Shown: one piece after another, positions 9,456 through 18,706 of the stretch
Layout of the letters: each line of letters opens with the position of its first letter
How positions within the stretch are numbered: position 1 is the first letter of the stretch
Source: Prochlorococcus sp. AG-409-B13
GTDB lineage: Bacteria > Cyanobacteriota > Cyanobacteriia > PCC-6307 > Cyanobiaceae
Direction: 5' to 3'
DNA length: 50,518 nucleotides
Assembly: GCA_003216035.1 (NCBI GenBank)
Contig: QCJM01000002.1
Coordinates: 146,426 to 196,943 of the forward strand
Notes under the pieces: model-generated
Databases searched by the model: none
Seen by the model: the letters and a program-made list of their open reading frames with translations, nothing else
What the model was told of the DNA's origin: nothing
Made by a program: the position numbers and the translations under genes

Positions 9456-10217
9456 TTATAGATTAGCTAGGCAGGGAATTACTTTTCTCGTACCCTCCCA
9501 AGTGATGTGGTCGCGATAAAAACCAAAACAACAAGGCACCACTTCAACTCCAGCCTTTAAAGCCTCTCGAAAAAGATCGCCATATCGTGGATCTGCCAAA
9601 TCTCCTGGAGCGAATGCGTCTAAATCAGGCCTACTTACACAAGGCACCAGAACAGCCCTTGCGTCAGGAATGACACCAATTAATTCTAAAAGGTGTTTCT
9701 GCCCCCTTCCAGTAACTGTATCTGGGAACAAAGCTATAGATCCTTTTGACCAAGTGGTGTTTTTAACCTCCAGATAAATCAACCTTTGGTCAAACGCATC
9801 TTCGGGAGGTTCTAATAACAAATCAATACGGCTACGTCGAGTTTTGCCATAAACGACCTCTTGGCGAATTCTCAATATTTGCCCTAATTGCCTCTCTAAC
9901 AAACCAGCCTCAATTGCCAATCTCACTAACCTGTTTGGCAAAGCTGTATTAACTCCTACCCAGCATTTTTTGTCTTGAGCACCTTTTACCTCAGCTTGCT
10001 CCCAAGACCAATCCAATTTGCGTGTAGGAGATGGTGCATATCTGACCCTCACCAAGCCCCCAACATGAAGCACTCCCTTCATTGGACCAGTGTTGGCACA
10101 ATGGGCTGTGACAATTTCCCCACTCGACAACTCAACATCAGCCAAAAAACGCTTATATCTCTTCAACAAAATCCCCTCTTCAAGAGCAGGGAAAGTAAGC
10201 AAGCGATTCTCTTCCAT
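9456..10217 (-). CDS. sfsA: SfsA family protein
   Basis: Homologue of sugar fermentation stimulation protein A, 253 residues from the ATG at 10217 (MEENRLLTFPALEEG). Characteristic segments are KRYKRFLADVEL, AHCANTGPMKG, RSRIDLLL, the YLEVKNTTW motif that looks like a PD-(D/E)XK nuclease core, FPDTVTGRGQKHL and a C-terminal PCCFGFYRD. The family is reported to bind nucleic acid; its cellular role is uncertain. A longer frame to 10286 lacks family similarity. It is divergent from murJ. Confidence 0.93.
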   Translation of the reverse strand: MEENRLLTFPALEEGILLKRYKRFLADVELSSGEIVTAHCANTGPMKGVLHVGGLVRVRYAPSPTRKLDWSWEQAEVKGAQDKKCWVGVNTALPNRLVRLAIEAGLLERQLGQILRIRQEVVYGKTRRSRIDLLLEPPEDAFDQRLIYLEVKNTTWSKGSIALFPDTVTGRGQKHLLELIGVIPDARAVLVPCVSRPDLDAFAPGDLADPRYGDLFREALKAGVEVVPCCFGFYRDHITWEGTRKVIPCLANL

Positions 10218-10303
10218 TATTAGGTTTACCAATGCTGACCATAAAAGCACTTGAAAAGATCTAGAAATACCAATTAAGTAGTGCAATCATCCTGGGCCAA
10301 CGC

Positions 10304-11911
10304 ATGCCGAGATCTCTAAAGCGAATTGCCCTTGTTGTTACTTCTGGAACCTTGCTAAGCAAAGTAGGGGGATTGGTAAGACAACTTGTAATAGCTGGAG
10401 CCTTTGGAGTTGGTGCTGCCTATGACGCTTATAACTATGCATATATTCTTCCAGGTTTTCTTTTGATACTTCTGGGTGGAATTAATGGACCATTTCACAC
10501 TTCAGTAGTAAGTGTGCTAAGTCGCCGACCAAAAGAAGAGTCGGCCTATGTGATATCAGTACTTAACACAATAATTGGGACTGTACTGTTTTTTGCAACT
10601 GGATTGCTTGTGGTTGCAGCTGATCCACTTATCAACATTGTAGCCCCAGGACTAACAGCAGATATTCACAGAATTGCTGTTCTTCAATTAAGGATCATGG
10701 CTCCTTTAGCATTATTAGCAGGGCTAATAGGTATTGGCTTTGGTTCACTTAATGCAACCGATGAGTTTTGGATCCCAGCAATATCTCCAATAATGTCAAA
10801 TGTAGCCTTAATAATAGGTGTAGGCTTCTTTTGGTTTAGCGTAGGTCCAGAAATTAAATCAATAGAATTTGCCCTAAAAGGAGGCTTTATACTTGCCTTA
10901 TCAACATTGATTGGCGCCATTTTACAATGGCTAATTCAAATCCCTGCATTAATTAAGAAAGAGCTCATAAAATTTAAATTAGTTTGGGATTTCAATCATC
11001 CAGGAGTTCAGGAAATATGGAAGATTATTGCTCCAGCAAGCCTATCCTCAGGGATGTTACAAATCAATGTATGCACTGATCTGTTTTTTGCTTCAGGAAT
11101 ACTAGGAGCTGCTGCCGGGCTCAGTTACGCCAGCCTATTAGTACAAGCCCCATTGGGATTAATATCAAACGGATTATTAATACCTCTCCTTCCAACTTTC
11201 GCAAAGCTCACAGACCCATCTGACAAGCCAGAATTAATAGCAAGAATTCGACAAAGTCTAATGATTTCAACAGCAAGTATGATTGTTTTAGGCGCTTTAT
11301 TTGTTGGTCTAAGTGAACCGCTAGTGTCTTTATTTTATCAAAGAGGGGCTTTTGACAATAATGCAGTCGAGCTAGTTGCAGGGATTCTCATTGCCTACGG
11401 CTTAGGCATGCCTGCTTACCTTGGTAGAGATATTTTAGTTCGAGTATTTTATGCACTTGGAGATGGGAAGACACCTCTACGTATTTCAATTGCAGGTATT
11501 GGATTAAATATTCTTTTTGACTGGTTCTTAGTAGGAGGGCCTAGCCCATGGGGACAACAACTACCATTCAATTTTGGAGCCCCAGGTCTAGTTCTTGCAA
11601 CTACAGGCATCAACATTATTTCTTGCGCAGCCCTACTAGTTAATTTGAATCTAAGGCTTAAAGGATTACCGCTCAAGCATTGGACATTAGACACACTAAA
11701 GCTTCTTTTTGCAGGGATCTCATCAGGTTTAATCGCTTGGATTTTAAACAAAGGTGTCATTTGGCCAACAGATGTTTTAGGACTTTTTTGGGAAGTAATT
11801 TTCTCCGCGAGTATTAGCGTTTGTTTATTCTTCCTAATAAGTAATTCTCTTGAGGTAAAAGAAGTAAATGAAATCCTTAATCTTCTACGTAAGAAATTTA
11901 TTTTTCGTTGA
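10304..11911 (+). CDS. murJ: Lipid II flippase MurJ (MviN)
   Basis: Flips the peptidoglycan precursor lipid II across the inner membrane. It has 535 residues with about fourteen hydrophobic helices. The N-terminus SGTLLSKVGGLVRQLVIAGA and the segment LFYQRGAFD are typical of the MurJ/MviN family. The ATG at 10304 follows a short divergent gap with sfsA. The last 14 bases overlap the 3' end of the convergent small gene. Confidence 0.96.
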   Translation: MPRSLKRIALVVTSGTLLSKVGGLVRQLVIAGAFGVGAAYDAYNYAYILPGFLLILLGGINGPFHTSVVSVLSRRPKEESAYVISVLNTIIGTVLFFATGLLVVAADPLINIVAPGLTADIHRIAVLQLRIMAPLALLAGLIGIGFGSLNATDEFWIPAISPIMSNVALIIGVGFFWFSVGPEIKSIEFALKGGFILALSTLIGAILQWLIQIPALIKKELIKFKLVWDFNHPGVQEIWKIIAPASLSSGMLQINVCTDLFFASGILGAAAGLSYASLLVQAPLGLISNGLLIPLLPTFAKLTDPSDKPELIARIRQSLMISTASMIVLGALFVGLSEPLVSLFYQRGAFDNNAVELVAGILIAYGLGMPAYLGRDILVRVFYALGDGKTPLRISIAGIGLNILFDWFLVGGPSPWGQQLPFNFGAPGLVLATTGINIISCAALLVNLNLRLKGLPLKHWTLDTLKLLFAGISSGLIAWILNKGVIWPTDVLGLFWEVIFSASISVCLFFLISNSLEVKEVNEILNLLRKKFIFR

Positions 11912-12161
11912 GGCGAACTTGTCTTTCCTCTCTAAGTTGAAGAGGCAGCTGAAGATAGTCAGTCCCTTCCAATTTGGGGCCCTGTACTGAAACGATGCGA
12001 GCCTCAATACCAAATTCTTGAAAAGCAGCTTCCATCTCTTGAATTAATGCCTTTTCTACCTGAGACTCTGCATCCATAACTTTCCCAATAAGCCTCTCCC
12101 CTAGCGGGCCAATACGCTTTCGCATCACTTCGCGAGCATTCGTGACTTCAATAATCAACAC
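11898..12161 (-). CDS. Small conserved cyanobacterial protein, unknown function
   Basis: 87 residues, starting MLIIEVTNAREVMRKRIGP. It is predicted soluble and alpha/beta, with an amphipathic central helix (VEKALIQEMEAAFQEFG) and a strand-rich, charged C-terminus. I do not recognise a named family with certainty, though similar short proteins occur across cyanobacteria. It lies 25 bases downstream of the DUF3181 gene in the same orientation, so the two probably share a transcript, and it overlaps the convergent murJ end by 14 bases. Confidence 0.8.
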   Translation of the reverse strand: MLIIEVTNAREVMRKRIGPLGERLIGKVMDAESQVEKALIQEMEAAFQEFGIEARIVSVQGPKLEGTDYLQLPLQLREERQVRLNEK

Positions 12162-12186
12162 TGGACATCTCTTATTAAAAACAACC

Positions 12187-12477
12187 TTATCGGCAGTAAG
12201 GGTCCAAAATCTCCTCTAAATCAAAAAGCTGACTTGGTGGAATCAATCTAGCCAGTGGCAAACGTGTGCTTCCTCCAGCCAGTTGAACCTGAACAGCCTC
12301 CAAGCCTTTACGAGCTGCAGCACTTGCACCTTGATCAAGATTTGCATTGCATTCAAGTGCAAGGGCTTCTGCTAAGCCTGCATCACCAAGATACAAATGC
12401 CAATTAGCAATTTGAATGTAGAGCCGGTCAGCAAGAGAAGCTTGTAGCTCTCTCAATTCAACTGAGTCGAGATTCAT
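12187..12477 (-). CDS. DUF3181 family protein
   Basis: 96 residues, all-helical in appearance. The segment DRLYIQIANWHLYLGDAGLAE resembles the conserved core of the cyanobacterial DUF3181 family (assigned from memory). No catalytic motif is visible. It is first in a two-gene unit with the 87-residue gene and is divergent from tRNA-Arg. Confidence 0.8.
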   Translation of the reverse strand: MNLDSVELRELQASLADRLYIQIANWHLYLGDAGLAEALALECNANLDQGASAAARKGLEAVQVQLAGGSTRLPLARLIPPSQLFDLEEILDPYCR

Positions 12478-12531
12478 ACAGAAGGCCTAGGGTCTTAAAT
12501 TTCTAATTGTGGCGCTCATAGCATGAATTAG

Positions 12532-12561
12532 TTGACGAAGCCCCCCTTGATAGGGTGTTAT
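12532..12561 (+). promoter_or_regulatory. Promoter of tRNA-Arg
   Basis: TTGACG at 12532-12537 and TGTTAT at 12556-12561 are separated by 18 bases. The tRNA begins 12 bases after the -10 element, a normal distance for a stable-RNA promoter. Confidence 0.6.
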
Positions 12562-12573
12562 GAATTCTTTCAA

Positions 12574-12647
12574 GCGCCTGTAGCTCAGCGGATTAGAGCA
12601 TCTGACTACGGATCAGAGGGTCGGGAGTTCGAATCTCTCCAGGCGCG
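12574..12647 (+). tRNA. tRNA-Arg(ACG)
   Basis: 74 bases. The acceptor stem is GCGCCTG with CAGGCGC. The anticodon stem TCTGA/TCAGA encloses the loop CTACGGA, giving anticodon ACG at 12608-12610 (A34 is normally edited to inosine). The T arm is GGGAG TTCGAAT CTCTC. The 3' CCA is not encoded. Confidence 0.97.
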
Positions 12648-12654
12648 CTTTTAA

Positions 12655-12678
12655 CTGCCCTTATGGGCAGATTTTTTT
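12655..12678 (+). terminator. Terminator after tRNA-Arg
   Basis: CTGCCC (12655-12660), loop TTAT, GGGCAG (12665-12670), then A and seven T residues (12672-12678). It separates tRNA-Arg from glyA and argues against glyA starts upstream of 12764. Confidence 0.9.
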
Positions 12679-12763
12679 GGCAATTGCTTCTCAAAAAAGA
12701 ACATTGTCAATTTCTCCCGTCAGCTCGTCCATTACCTACGATCCCAAAACTTCTACTAAAAAA

Positions 12764-14035
12764 ATGGAGGATCGCTCCTTGATATCGATCAACTCAGCTT
12801 TGGAGGATTCAGATCCCACCATCTCAAGATTGATTGATAAGGAGCTGAAAAGACAAGAAACCCATCTGGAGTTAATTGCAAGCGAAAACTTCGCATCTGC
12901 AGCCGTTATGGAAGCTCAAGGGTCAGTCCTGACAAACAAATACGCCGAAGGGCTGCCAAACAAGCGTTACTACGGTGGCTGTGAGCATATTGATGAAATC
13001 GAGCAGCTAGCAATTGATCGTGCCAAGCGACTGTTTGATGCTGAATGGGCCAATGTCCAGCCACATAGCGGAGCCCAAGCAAACTTTGCAGTATTGCTTG
13101 CTCTTCTGAAGCCTGGTGAAACAATTATGGGAATGGATCTCTCGCATGGAGGTCATTTAACTCATGGGTCTCCTGTCAATGTGAGCGGGAAGTGGTTCAA
13201 CATCGCTCATTACGGAGTAGATCGAGAAACCCAACAGCTCGACATGGCAGAGATTCGTAAGCAAGCGATTAAATATCGTCCAAAATTAATCATCTGTGGA
13301 TATTCGGCATACCCAAGAACTATCGATTTTACTGAGTTTCGAAATATCGCGGATGAAATAGGTGCCTATCTTCTTGCAGACATAGCACATATAGCGGGAC
13401 TAGTTGCCACTGGCATTCATCCAAACCCAGTACCTCACTGTGATGTTGTAACTACAACTACTCACAAAACTCTAAGAGGTCCTAGAGGCGGCTTAATTCT
13501 CTGTAGAGATAAAGAATTCGGTCGCAAATTCGACAAGGCTGTTTTCCCTGGCACTCAAGGAGGTCCACTAGAACATGTAATAGCAGCAAAAGCTGTGGCT
13601 TTTGGTGAAGCTTTGCGGCCTGAGTTTCAAGCTTATACCGCCCAAGTGGTTGCCAATGCGAAGACCTTGGCAAATCAAATAAAACAAAGAGGTATCTCTG
13701 TAGTCAGCAATGGAACAGACAATCACATAGTTCTACTAGATCTTAGAGGGATAGGAATGACTGGGAAGTTAGCTGACTTCCTTATGAGTGGAGTAAATAT
13801 AACCGCCAATAAGAACACTGTTCCTTTTGACGATGAATCACCATTCGTAACCAGTGGCCTTAGGTTAGGAACCGCTGCGCTAACGACAAGAGGCTTTAAC
13901 ACAGCAGCTTTTATAGAAGTTGCTAACGTTATTGCTGATCGACTACTAAATCCTGAAGATGAATCAATAAAAATCAAATGCATTCAAAAAGTCAATATGC
14001 TTTGCGAACAATTCCCCCTTTATAGAGCAAGTTAG
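12764..14035 (+). CDS. glyA: Serine hydroxymethyltransferase GlyA
   Basis: PLP enzyme interconverting serine and glycine and supplying 5,10-methylene-tetrahydrofolate. It has 423 residues from the ATG at 12764. Visible motifs are [24 protein letters not shown], Asp206 and His209 in [10 protein letters not shown], and the PLP lysine Lys235 in [14 protein letters not shown]. The frame is open to 12677, but that extension overlaps the tRNA terminator. Length is normal. The folate product also feeds ThyX and PurH in this window. Confidence 0.97.
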   Translation: MEDRSLISINSALEDSDPTISRLIDKELKRQETHLELIASENFASAAVMEAQGSVLTNKYAEGLPNKRYYGGCEHIDEIEQLAIDRAKRLFDAEWANVQPHSGAQANFAVLLALLKPGETIMGMDLSHGGHLTHGSPVNVSGKWFNIAHYGVDRETQQLDMAEIRKQAIKYRPKLIICGYSAYPRTIDFTEFRNIADEIGAYLLADIAHIAGLVATGIHPNPVPHCDVVTTTTHKTLRGPRGGLILCRDKEFGRKFDKAVFPGTQGGPLEHVIAAKAVAFGEALRPEFQAYTAQVVANAKTLANQIKQRGISVVSNGTDNHIVLLDLRGIGMTGKLADFLMSGVNITANKNTVPFDDESPFVTSGLRLGTAALTTRGFNTAAFIEVANVIADRLLNPEDESIKIKCIQKVNMLCEQFPLYRAS

Positions 14036-14146
14036 AAAATTCTTTAATCTGTGCAAGTATAATCTGATTCCATATCAATTAATCCATCAAATTGCCTAGA
14101 GTTTAATAACTCTAACCTTGCTTGGCTACTTAATAGAGGAACAACA

Positions 14147-15253
14147 TTGACCATTGCGAGCCGACCACTCGCTTTCGCTATTGCGACATTCATTCCAGCG
14201 GCTTTTATTACCGCTTTAGTAGTTCCATGCGTAAAAGCCTTAGGACTTCAACTGGGTGTAACTGACCAGCCTAATTCCAGGAAGCAGCACATTAATCCCG
14301 TAGTACGCATTGGTGGCGTTGCCATGGTAATTGGTTTTTGTTTGGCTCTATCAATTACATGGGGATTAGGGGGGTTTGGTTTACTCGCTCCTGCAAAAGA
14401 TCAATTGATTTGGTCAACCCTTGTGGGTGCACTTTGTTTTTTTGTAATTGGTTTAGCCGATGACCTATTCGCTTTATCACCTTGGCCAAGACTATTTGGC
14501 CAAATTGCCATCTCATTAGCTTTATGAACGCAAGGCATCAAAATTGGAGCAATAGAGATCCCCTCAATAAGTGAAGGTAATTACTTATTTGTTTTACCAG
14601 AACTGCTAAGCATATTCTTAACAGTAATTTGGCTTGTTGGAATAACAAATGCCATTAACTGGATCGATGGCTTAGACGGACTAGCTGCAGGCGTTGCAGG
14701 AATAGCAGCGACAAGTCTTTTATCAGTATGTTTTTCTCTAAATCAAATTGCAGCAGGCTTTTTAGCGGCTGCCTTAGCTGGTAGCTGCTTAGGATTCTTA
14801 AGACATAACTTCAATCCAGCTGAAATTTTCATGGGAGATAGTGGATCCTATTTCTTAGGATTTACATTGGCTTCTATAAGTGTCGTTGGGCCAGCGAAAG
14901 GAATCACGACTTTGGGTCTAATTCAACCTTTATTGATCTTTTCAATCCCACTTGCTGATATGTCAGCGGTCATTATGGGGCGCATTAAAGAAGGGCGTTC
15001 ACCCTTCTACCCTGATCGGCGTCACTTACATCACCGACTCTTACAAGCTGGCTTAAGCCATCGCCGTACTGTTTTTTTAATATATGTATCCACTCAATGC
15101 CTAGCAGCCTTAGCTCTTGTTATTGCGAAAGCAGAAATGAGATTCTTTTGGTTAACATTGGCAACGACATTATTTGTAGCAACTATTATAAATATTAGAC
15201 GCGACAGTCTTTACCGAAAAGATTCCTCCTTATTCAATAAAATCCCAAAATAA
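14147..15253 (+). pseudogene. WecA/TagO-like glycosyl-phosphate transferase with in-frame TGA
   Basis: Polyprenyl-phosphate N-acetylhexosamine-1-phosphate transferase family, which starts surface glycan synthesis by loading UDP-sugar phosphate on undecaprenyl phosphate. The gene would encode 368 residues, but codon 127 (14525-14527) is TGA. Both sides are in the same frame with no other stop. Upstream are TDQPNSRKQH and GLADDLFAL; downstream are [26 protein letters not shown] and RRHLHHRLL. The stop lies before the catalytic NxxNxxDGxDGLA region, so the short product would be inactive. The next in-frame ATG (14831) is too late to rescue it. The TTG start has a GAGGA site at 14136-14140. Nonsense mutation, sequence error and readthrough are all possible. 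Confidence 0.85.
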
Positions 15254-16543
15254 ATGTCCAGCCAAGCAACCATGACTAAAATTTCAAAAAAGAATTGTGT
15301 GGAAATACTTTGTATAGGTACAGAACTATTGCTAGGTGAAATAATTAATAGCAATGCAAAATGGCTTGCAGAAGAATTAGCCATTCTTGGTCTACCTCAC
15401 TATAGACAAAGTGTTGTAGGAGACAATATTGATCGTTTAAAAGAAATCATCCAAGAAGCTTCGAAACGCAATCGAATCCTTATTACTACTGGAGGCCTAG
15501 GACCGACACCAGACGATATAACTACTGAAGCCATTGCTGCAGCATTCGACACCCCCCTTGAAGAAAGACCTGAGATTTGGGAAGAAATACAAAAAAAACT
15601 TTCTTCTCTGGGAAATTCCCCTGCAATATGTAATCGCAAGCAAGCATTACTGCCTCAAGGAGCCCAAATACTGCCTAACTCTGCAGGCACCGCACCTGGC
15701 ATGATCTGGAGCCCAACCAATGACTTCACATTAATAACATTCCCAGGGGTCCCTTCTGAGCTGAAAAAAATGTGGACAGAGACTGCTGTCCCATGGTTTC
15801 AAACTCATCTCAATATTCAAGACAAATTTGTCAGTCGAGTCCTACGTTTTACAGGGATAACAGAATCTGTTCTAGCCGAAAAAGTCCATGATCTTTTGAC
15901 AAGTAGTAATCCAACAGTGGCTCCATATGCAGGCCTCGGAGAAGTGAGGTTAAGGATCACAGCCAAAGGAGAAACGGAAAGAAAGGCCATCCAAATTCTT
16001 GACCCATACGAAGCAGAATTGCGTCAAAGAACTGGTCTCCAATGTTATGGATCAGATGAAGAAAGCTTGGCTTCTGTAGTACTTAAACTTCTTCGTGAAA
16101 AAGGACAAACTCTCGCAGTTGCAGAATCCTGCACTGGTGGAGGCCTTGGGGCTTCTCTAACCGCCATTCCTGGAGCCTCTGATGTTTTCATTGGAGGAGT
16201 TATTGCTTACAGCAATTCAATAAAGCAATCCATGCTTGGTGTTTCTCGAGATCTTTTAGTGAGACATGGTGCAGTCTCTCTACCAGTTGTCTCAGTCATG
16301 GCTGAGCAAACACGTATCCGTTTCAAAGCAAATTGGAGTATTGCCATTAGTGGCTTAGCCGGTCCTGAAAACAATTCAGAATCCAAGCCTGTGGGGCTGG
16401 TCTATTTAGCGATAGCAGGTCCTGATGGTTGCGAATCCCATCAGGAAAACTTCAGCCAAACTCAAGGGAGAGTCAATATTCAGAAGTTGAGTGTTGTGCG
16501 TGGCCTGGATCGATTACGTTTGCTTTTACTTAGTCAGGGCTAA
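15254..16543 (+). CDS. cinA: CinA family protein
   Basis: 429 residues. The N-terminal MoCF/COG1058-type domain (about residues 15-185) carries [14 protein letters not shown] and [11 protein letters not shown]. The C-terminal CinA domain (about 275-425) carries [14 protein letters not shown] and [10 protein letters not shown]. In other bacteria this pair combines ADP-ribose pyrophosphatase-like and nicotinamide-nucleotide amidase activities in pyridine-nucleotide recycling. The ATG directly abuts the TAA of the preceding transferase gene, so they look co-transcribed. ATG at codon 7 is an alternative start. Confidence 0.93.
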   Translation: MSSQATMTKISKKNCVEILCIGTELLLGEIINSNAKWLAEELAILGLPHYRQSVVGDNIDRLKEIIQEASKRNRILITTGGLGPTPDDITTEAIAAAFDTPLEERPEIWEEIQKKLSSLGNSPAICNRKQALLPQGAQILPNSAGTAPGMIWSPTNDFTLITFPGVPSELKKMWTETAVPWFQTHLNIQDKFVSRVLRFTGITESVLAEKVHDLLTSSNPTVAPYAGLGEVRLRITAKGETERKAIQILDPYEAELRQRTGLQCYGSDEESLASVVLKLLREKGQTLAVAESCTGGGLGASLTAIPGASDVFIGGVIAYSNSIKQSMLGVSRDLLVRHGAVSLPVVSVMAEQTRIRFKANWSIAISGLAGPENNSESKPVGLVYLAIAGPDGCESHQENFSQTQGRVNIQKLSVVRGLDRLRLLLLSQG

Positions 16544-16577
16544 TGTCTTCCACTAATTCGATCAACCCTTTAAAGCA

Positions 16578-17993
16578 TTGAGCTCAGGCACGCTATACGA
16601 CAAAATTTGGGATCTACATCGTGTAGCAGATCTCCCTGGAGGAGCTACTCAACTTTTTATTGGCCTCCATCTAATACATGAGGTGACTAGTCCACAGGCT
16701 TTCGCAGGCCTTCAAGACAAAGGTCTAAAAGTACGTTGTCCCAATCTCACATTGGCAACAGTTGATCACATCGTTCCAACAACAGATCAAACACGTCCGT
16801 TTGTAGACCCTTTGGCAGAAGAAATGCTCAGCACATTAGAAAAAAATTGTGCAATGCATGGAATCAAGCTACATGGTTTGGGCAGTGGTAAACAGGGGAT
16901 AGTGCATGTCATCGCTCCAGAATTAGGCCTTACCCAACCAGGGATGACAGTGGCATGCGGAGATTCTCACACCTCCACTCATGGAGCATTTGGTGCAATT
17001 GCCTTCGGTATAGGTACTAGCCAAGTTAGAGATGTTTTAGCCAGTCAAAGTCTCTCAATAAGCAAATTAAAAGTACGTCGGATTTGTATAACAGGTCAAC
17101 TTCGAGAAGGGGTTTTTGCAAAAGACCTAATCCTTCACATAATAAGGAAATTAGGAGTCAAAGGAGGCGTTGGATATGCCTATGAGTTCGCCGGACCTGC
17201 TGTAGATAATTTGTCAATGGAAGAACGTATGACCATTTGCAATATGGCAATAGAGGGTGGTGCCCGCTGTGGTTATTTTAATCCTGATGAAGTCACTTTT
17301 CAATATCTAAAAGGTCGCTTGCATTCACCTAATAGTGAAGAGTGGCCTAGGGCAATTAAATGGTGGGGAAGCCTTTCAAGTGATCGATCATCTCTTTTTG
17401 ATGATGAAGTGCAATTTGATGCAGCAAAGATTTCTCCTACAGTGACCTGGGGAATAACACCTGGGCAAAGTATCTCTATAGATGAAAATCTACCTGAACC
17501 AGAATCTCTTGAGCCCAGTGAAAGTCTAATTGCCAAAGATGCTTATAAGTATATGAATCTTAAGCCAGGCAAAAAAATCTCAGGCTTACCTATAGATGTT
17601 TGCTTTATAGGTAGCTGCACAAATGGGCGCCTAAGTGATCTTCAAGATGCAGCAAAAGTTGCGGCTGGAAGAAAAGTAGCCAAAGGAATTAAAGCATTTG
17701 TAGTCCCAGGCTCTGAACAAGTTGCGAAATCCGCCGAAGCTCAGGGTTTAGATAATATTTTTCGACAAGCAGGGTTTGAATGGAGAGCACCAGGATGCTC
17801 TATGTGTCTGGCGATGAATCCTGATCGACTTGAAGGACAACAAATCAGTGCCAGCTCAAGCAATAGAAACTTCAAAGGGCGCCAAGGCTCGGCAAAAGGG
17901 AGAACATTACTAATGAGTCCAGCAATGGTTGCCGCAGCGGCAATAACAGGTGAGGTTACAGACGTAAGAGACTTATTACCGAACAATTACTAG
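16578..17993 (+). CDS. leuC: 3-isopropylmalate dehydratase large subunit LeuC
   Basis: Aconitase-family subunit that isomerises isopropylmalate in leucine synthesis with LeuD. It has 471 residues. The iron-sulfur ligands are Cys347 (FIGSCTNGR), Cys407 and Cys410 ([11 protein letters not shown]). The N-terminus [11 protein letters not shown] is typical. The only suitable start is a TTG at 16578; the ATG overlapping the cinA stop is in another frame and stops quickly. leuD follows after 20 bases. Confidence 0.97.
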   Translation: MSSGTLYDKIWDLHRVADLPGGATQLFIGLHLIHEVTSPQAFAGLQDKGLKVRCPNLTLATVDHIVPTTDQTRPFVDPLAEEMLSTLEKNCAMHGIKLHGLGSGKQGIVHVIAPELGLTQPGMTVACGDSHTSTHGAFGAIAFGIGTSQVRDVLASQSLSISKLKVRRICITGQLREGVFAKDLILHIIRKLGVKGGVGYAYEFAGPAVDNLSMEERMTICNMAIEGGARCGYFNPDEVTFQYLKGRLHSPNSEEWPRAIKWWGSLSSDRSSLFDDEVQFDAAKISPTVTWGITPGQSISIDENLPEPESLEPSESLIAKDAYKYMNLKPGKKISGLPIDVCFIGSCTNGRLSDLQDAAKVAAGRKVAKGIKAFVVPGSEQVAKSAEAQGLDNIFRQAGFEWRAPGCSMCLAMNPDRLEGQQISASSSNRNFKGRQGSAKGRTLLMSPAMVAAAAITGEVTDVRDLLPNNY

Positions 17994-18013
17994 CACCTAC
18001 ACGATTCAGACTA

Positions 18014-18661
18014 ATGAACCAAGCATTATCTTTCCCAAAAGGAATTATCTCCAAGATTCGAGGGCAATGCATTGTTATACAAGGCAATGATATCGATACA
18101 GATCGAATTATCCCTGCGAGGTTCCTAAAATGTGTAAGTTTTGAATCATTAGGGGAGAATGTCTTTGCTGACGACCGAACAGAATTAAAAGGCTCACATA
18201 GCTTTGATCTTGAAGAAAACAAAGGAGCCTCAATTCTTATTGTAAATCAAAACTTTGGCTGTGGATCTAGTCGTGAACATGCACCCCAAGCACTTATGAG
18301 GTGGGGAATTCGAGCCGTTATAGGGCAAAGCTTTGGAGAGATTTTCCATGGAAATTGTTTGGCAATAGGAATTCCATGTGCAACAGCAGCAGCCGAAGTT
18401 ATCAGTGAGCTCCAAAAAATAGTCATAATGAATCAGAATAAAGCCTGGACACTGGACCTCAATAAACTATTAATTAGTAATGATATTAAGGATTGGAAAG
18501 TAAATATCAAAGCAGGCCCTCTAGAAATGCTAAAGACAGGCCATTGGGATGCGACCAGAAGATTAATGCATAACGACAAAGAACTAACAAGAACCATGGA
18601 GAGCCTGCCTTATTTAAAAGGCTTCAACGATGGGGTAAAAATGAAAAGCAATCGAATATAA
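18014..18661 (+). CDS. leuD: 3-isopropylmalate dehydratase small subunit LeuD
   Basis: Swivel-domain partner of LeuC, 215 residues. Motifs are GNDIDTDRIIPARFLK and NFGCGSSREHAPQAL, followed by the conserved IGQSFGEIFHGNCLAIGI segment. It lies 20 bases downstream of leuC in the same orientation, so the two form an operon. Length is normal. Confidence 0.97.
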   Translation: MNQALSFPKGIISKIRGQCIVIQGNDIDTDRIIPARFLKCVSFESLGENVFADDRTELKGSHSFDLEENKGASILIVNQNFGCGSSREHAPQALMRWGIRAVIGQSFGEIFHGNCLAIGIPCATAAAEVISELQKIVIMNQNKAWTLDLNKLLISNDIKDWKVNIKAGPLEMLKTGHWDATRRLMHNDKELTRTMESLPYLKGFNDGVKMKSNRI

Positions 18662-18706
18662 AGGCTATCTTTTACCCTGATTTACATTCATCATAATCTA
18701 CTAAAG

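Noticed and set aside
12677-12763. Longer glyA start
   Set aside because: It begins inside the T tract of the tRNA-Arg terminator and adds residues not found in GlyA.
14097-14114. TAGAGTT/AACTCTA hairpin after glyA as terminator
   Set aside because: Only seven base pairs, AT-rich and without a T tract; position is suggestive but evidence is thin.
14831-15253. Separate gene for the C-terminal part of the transferase
   Set aside because: It lacks a ribosome site and would miss the first catalytic motifs; same frame as the upstream half, so it is one interrupted gene.
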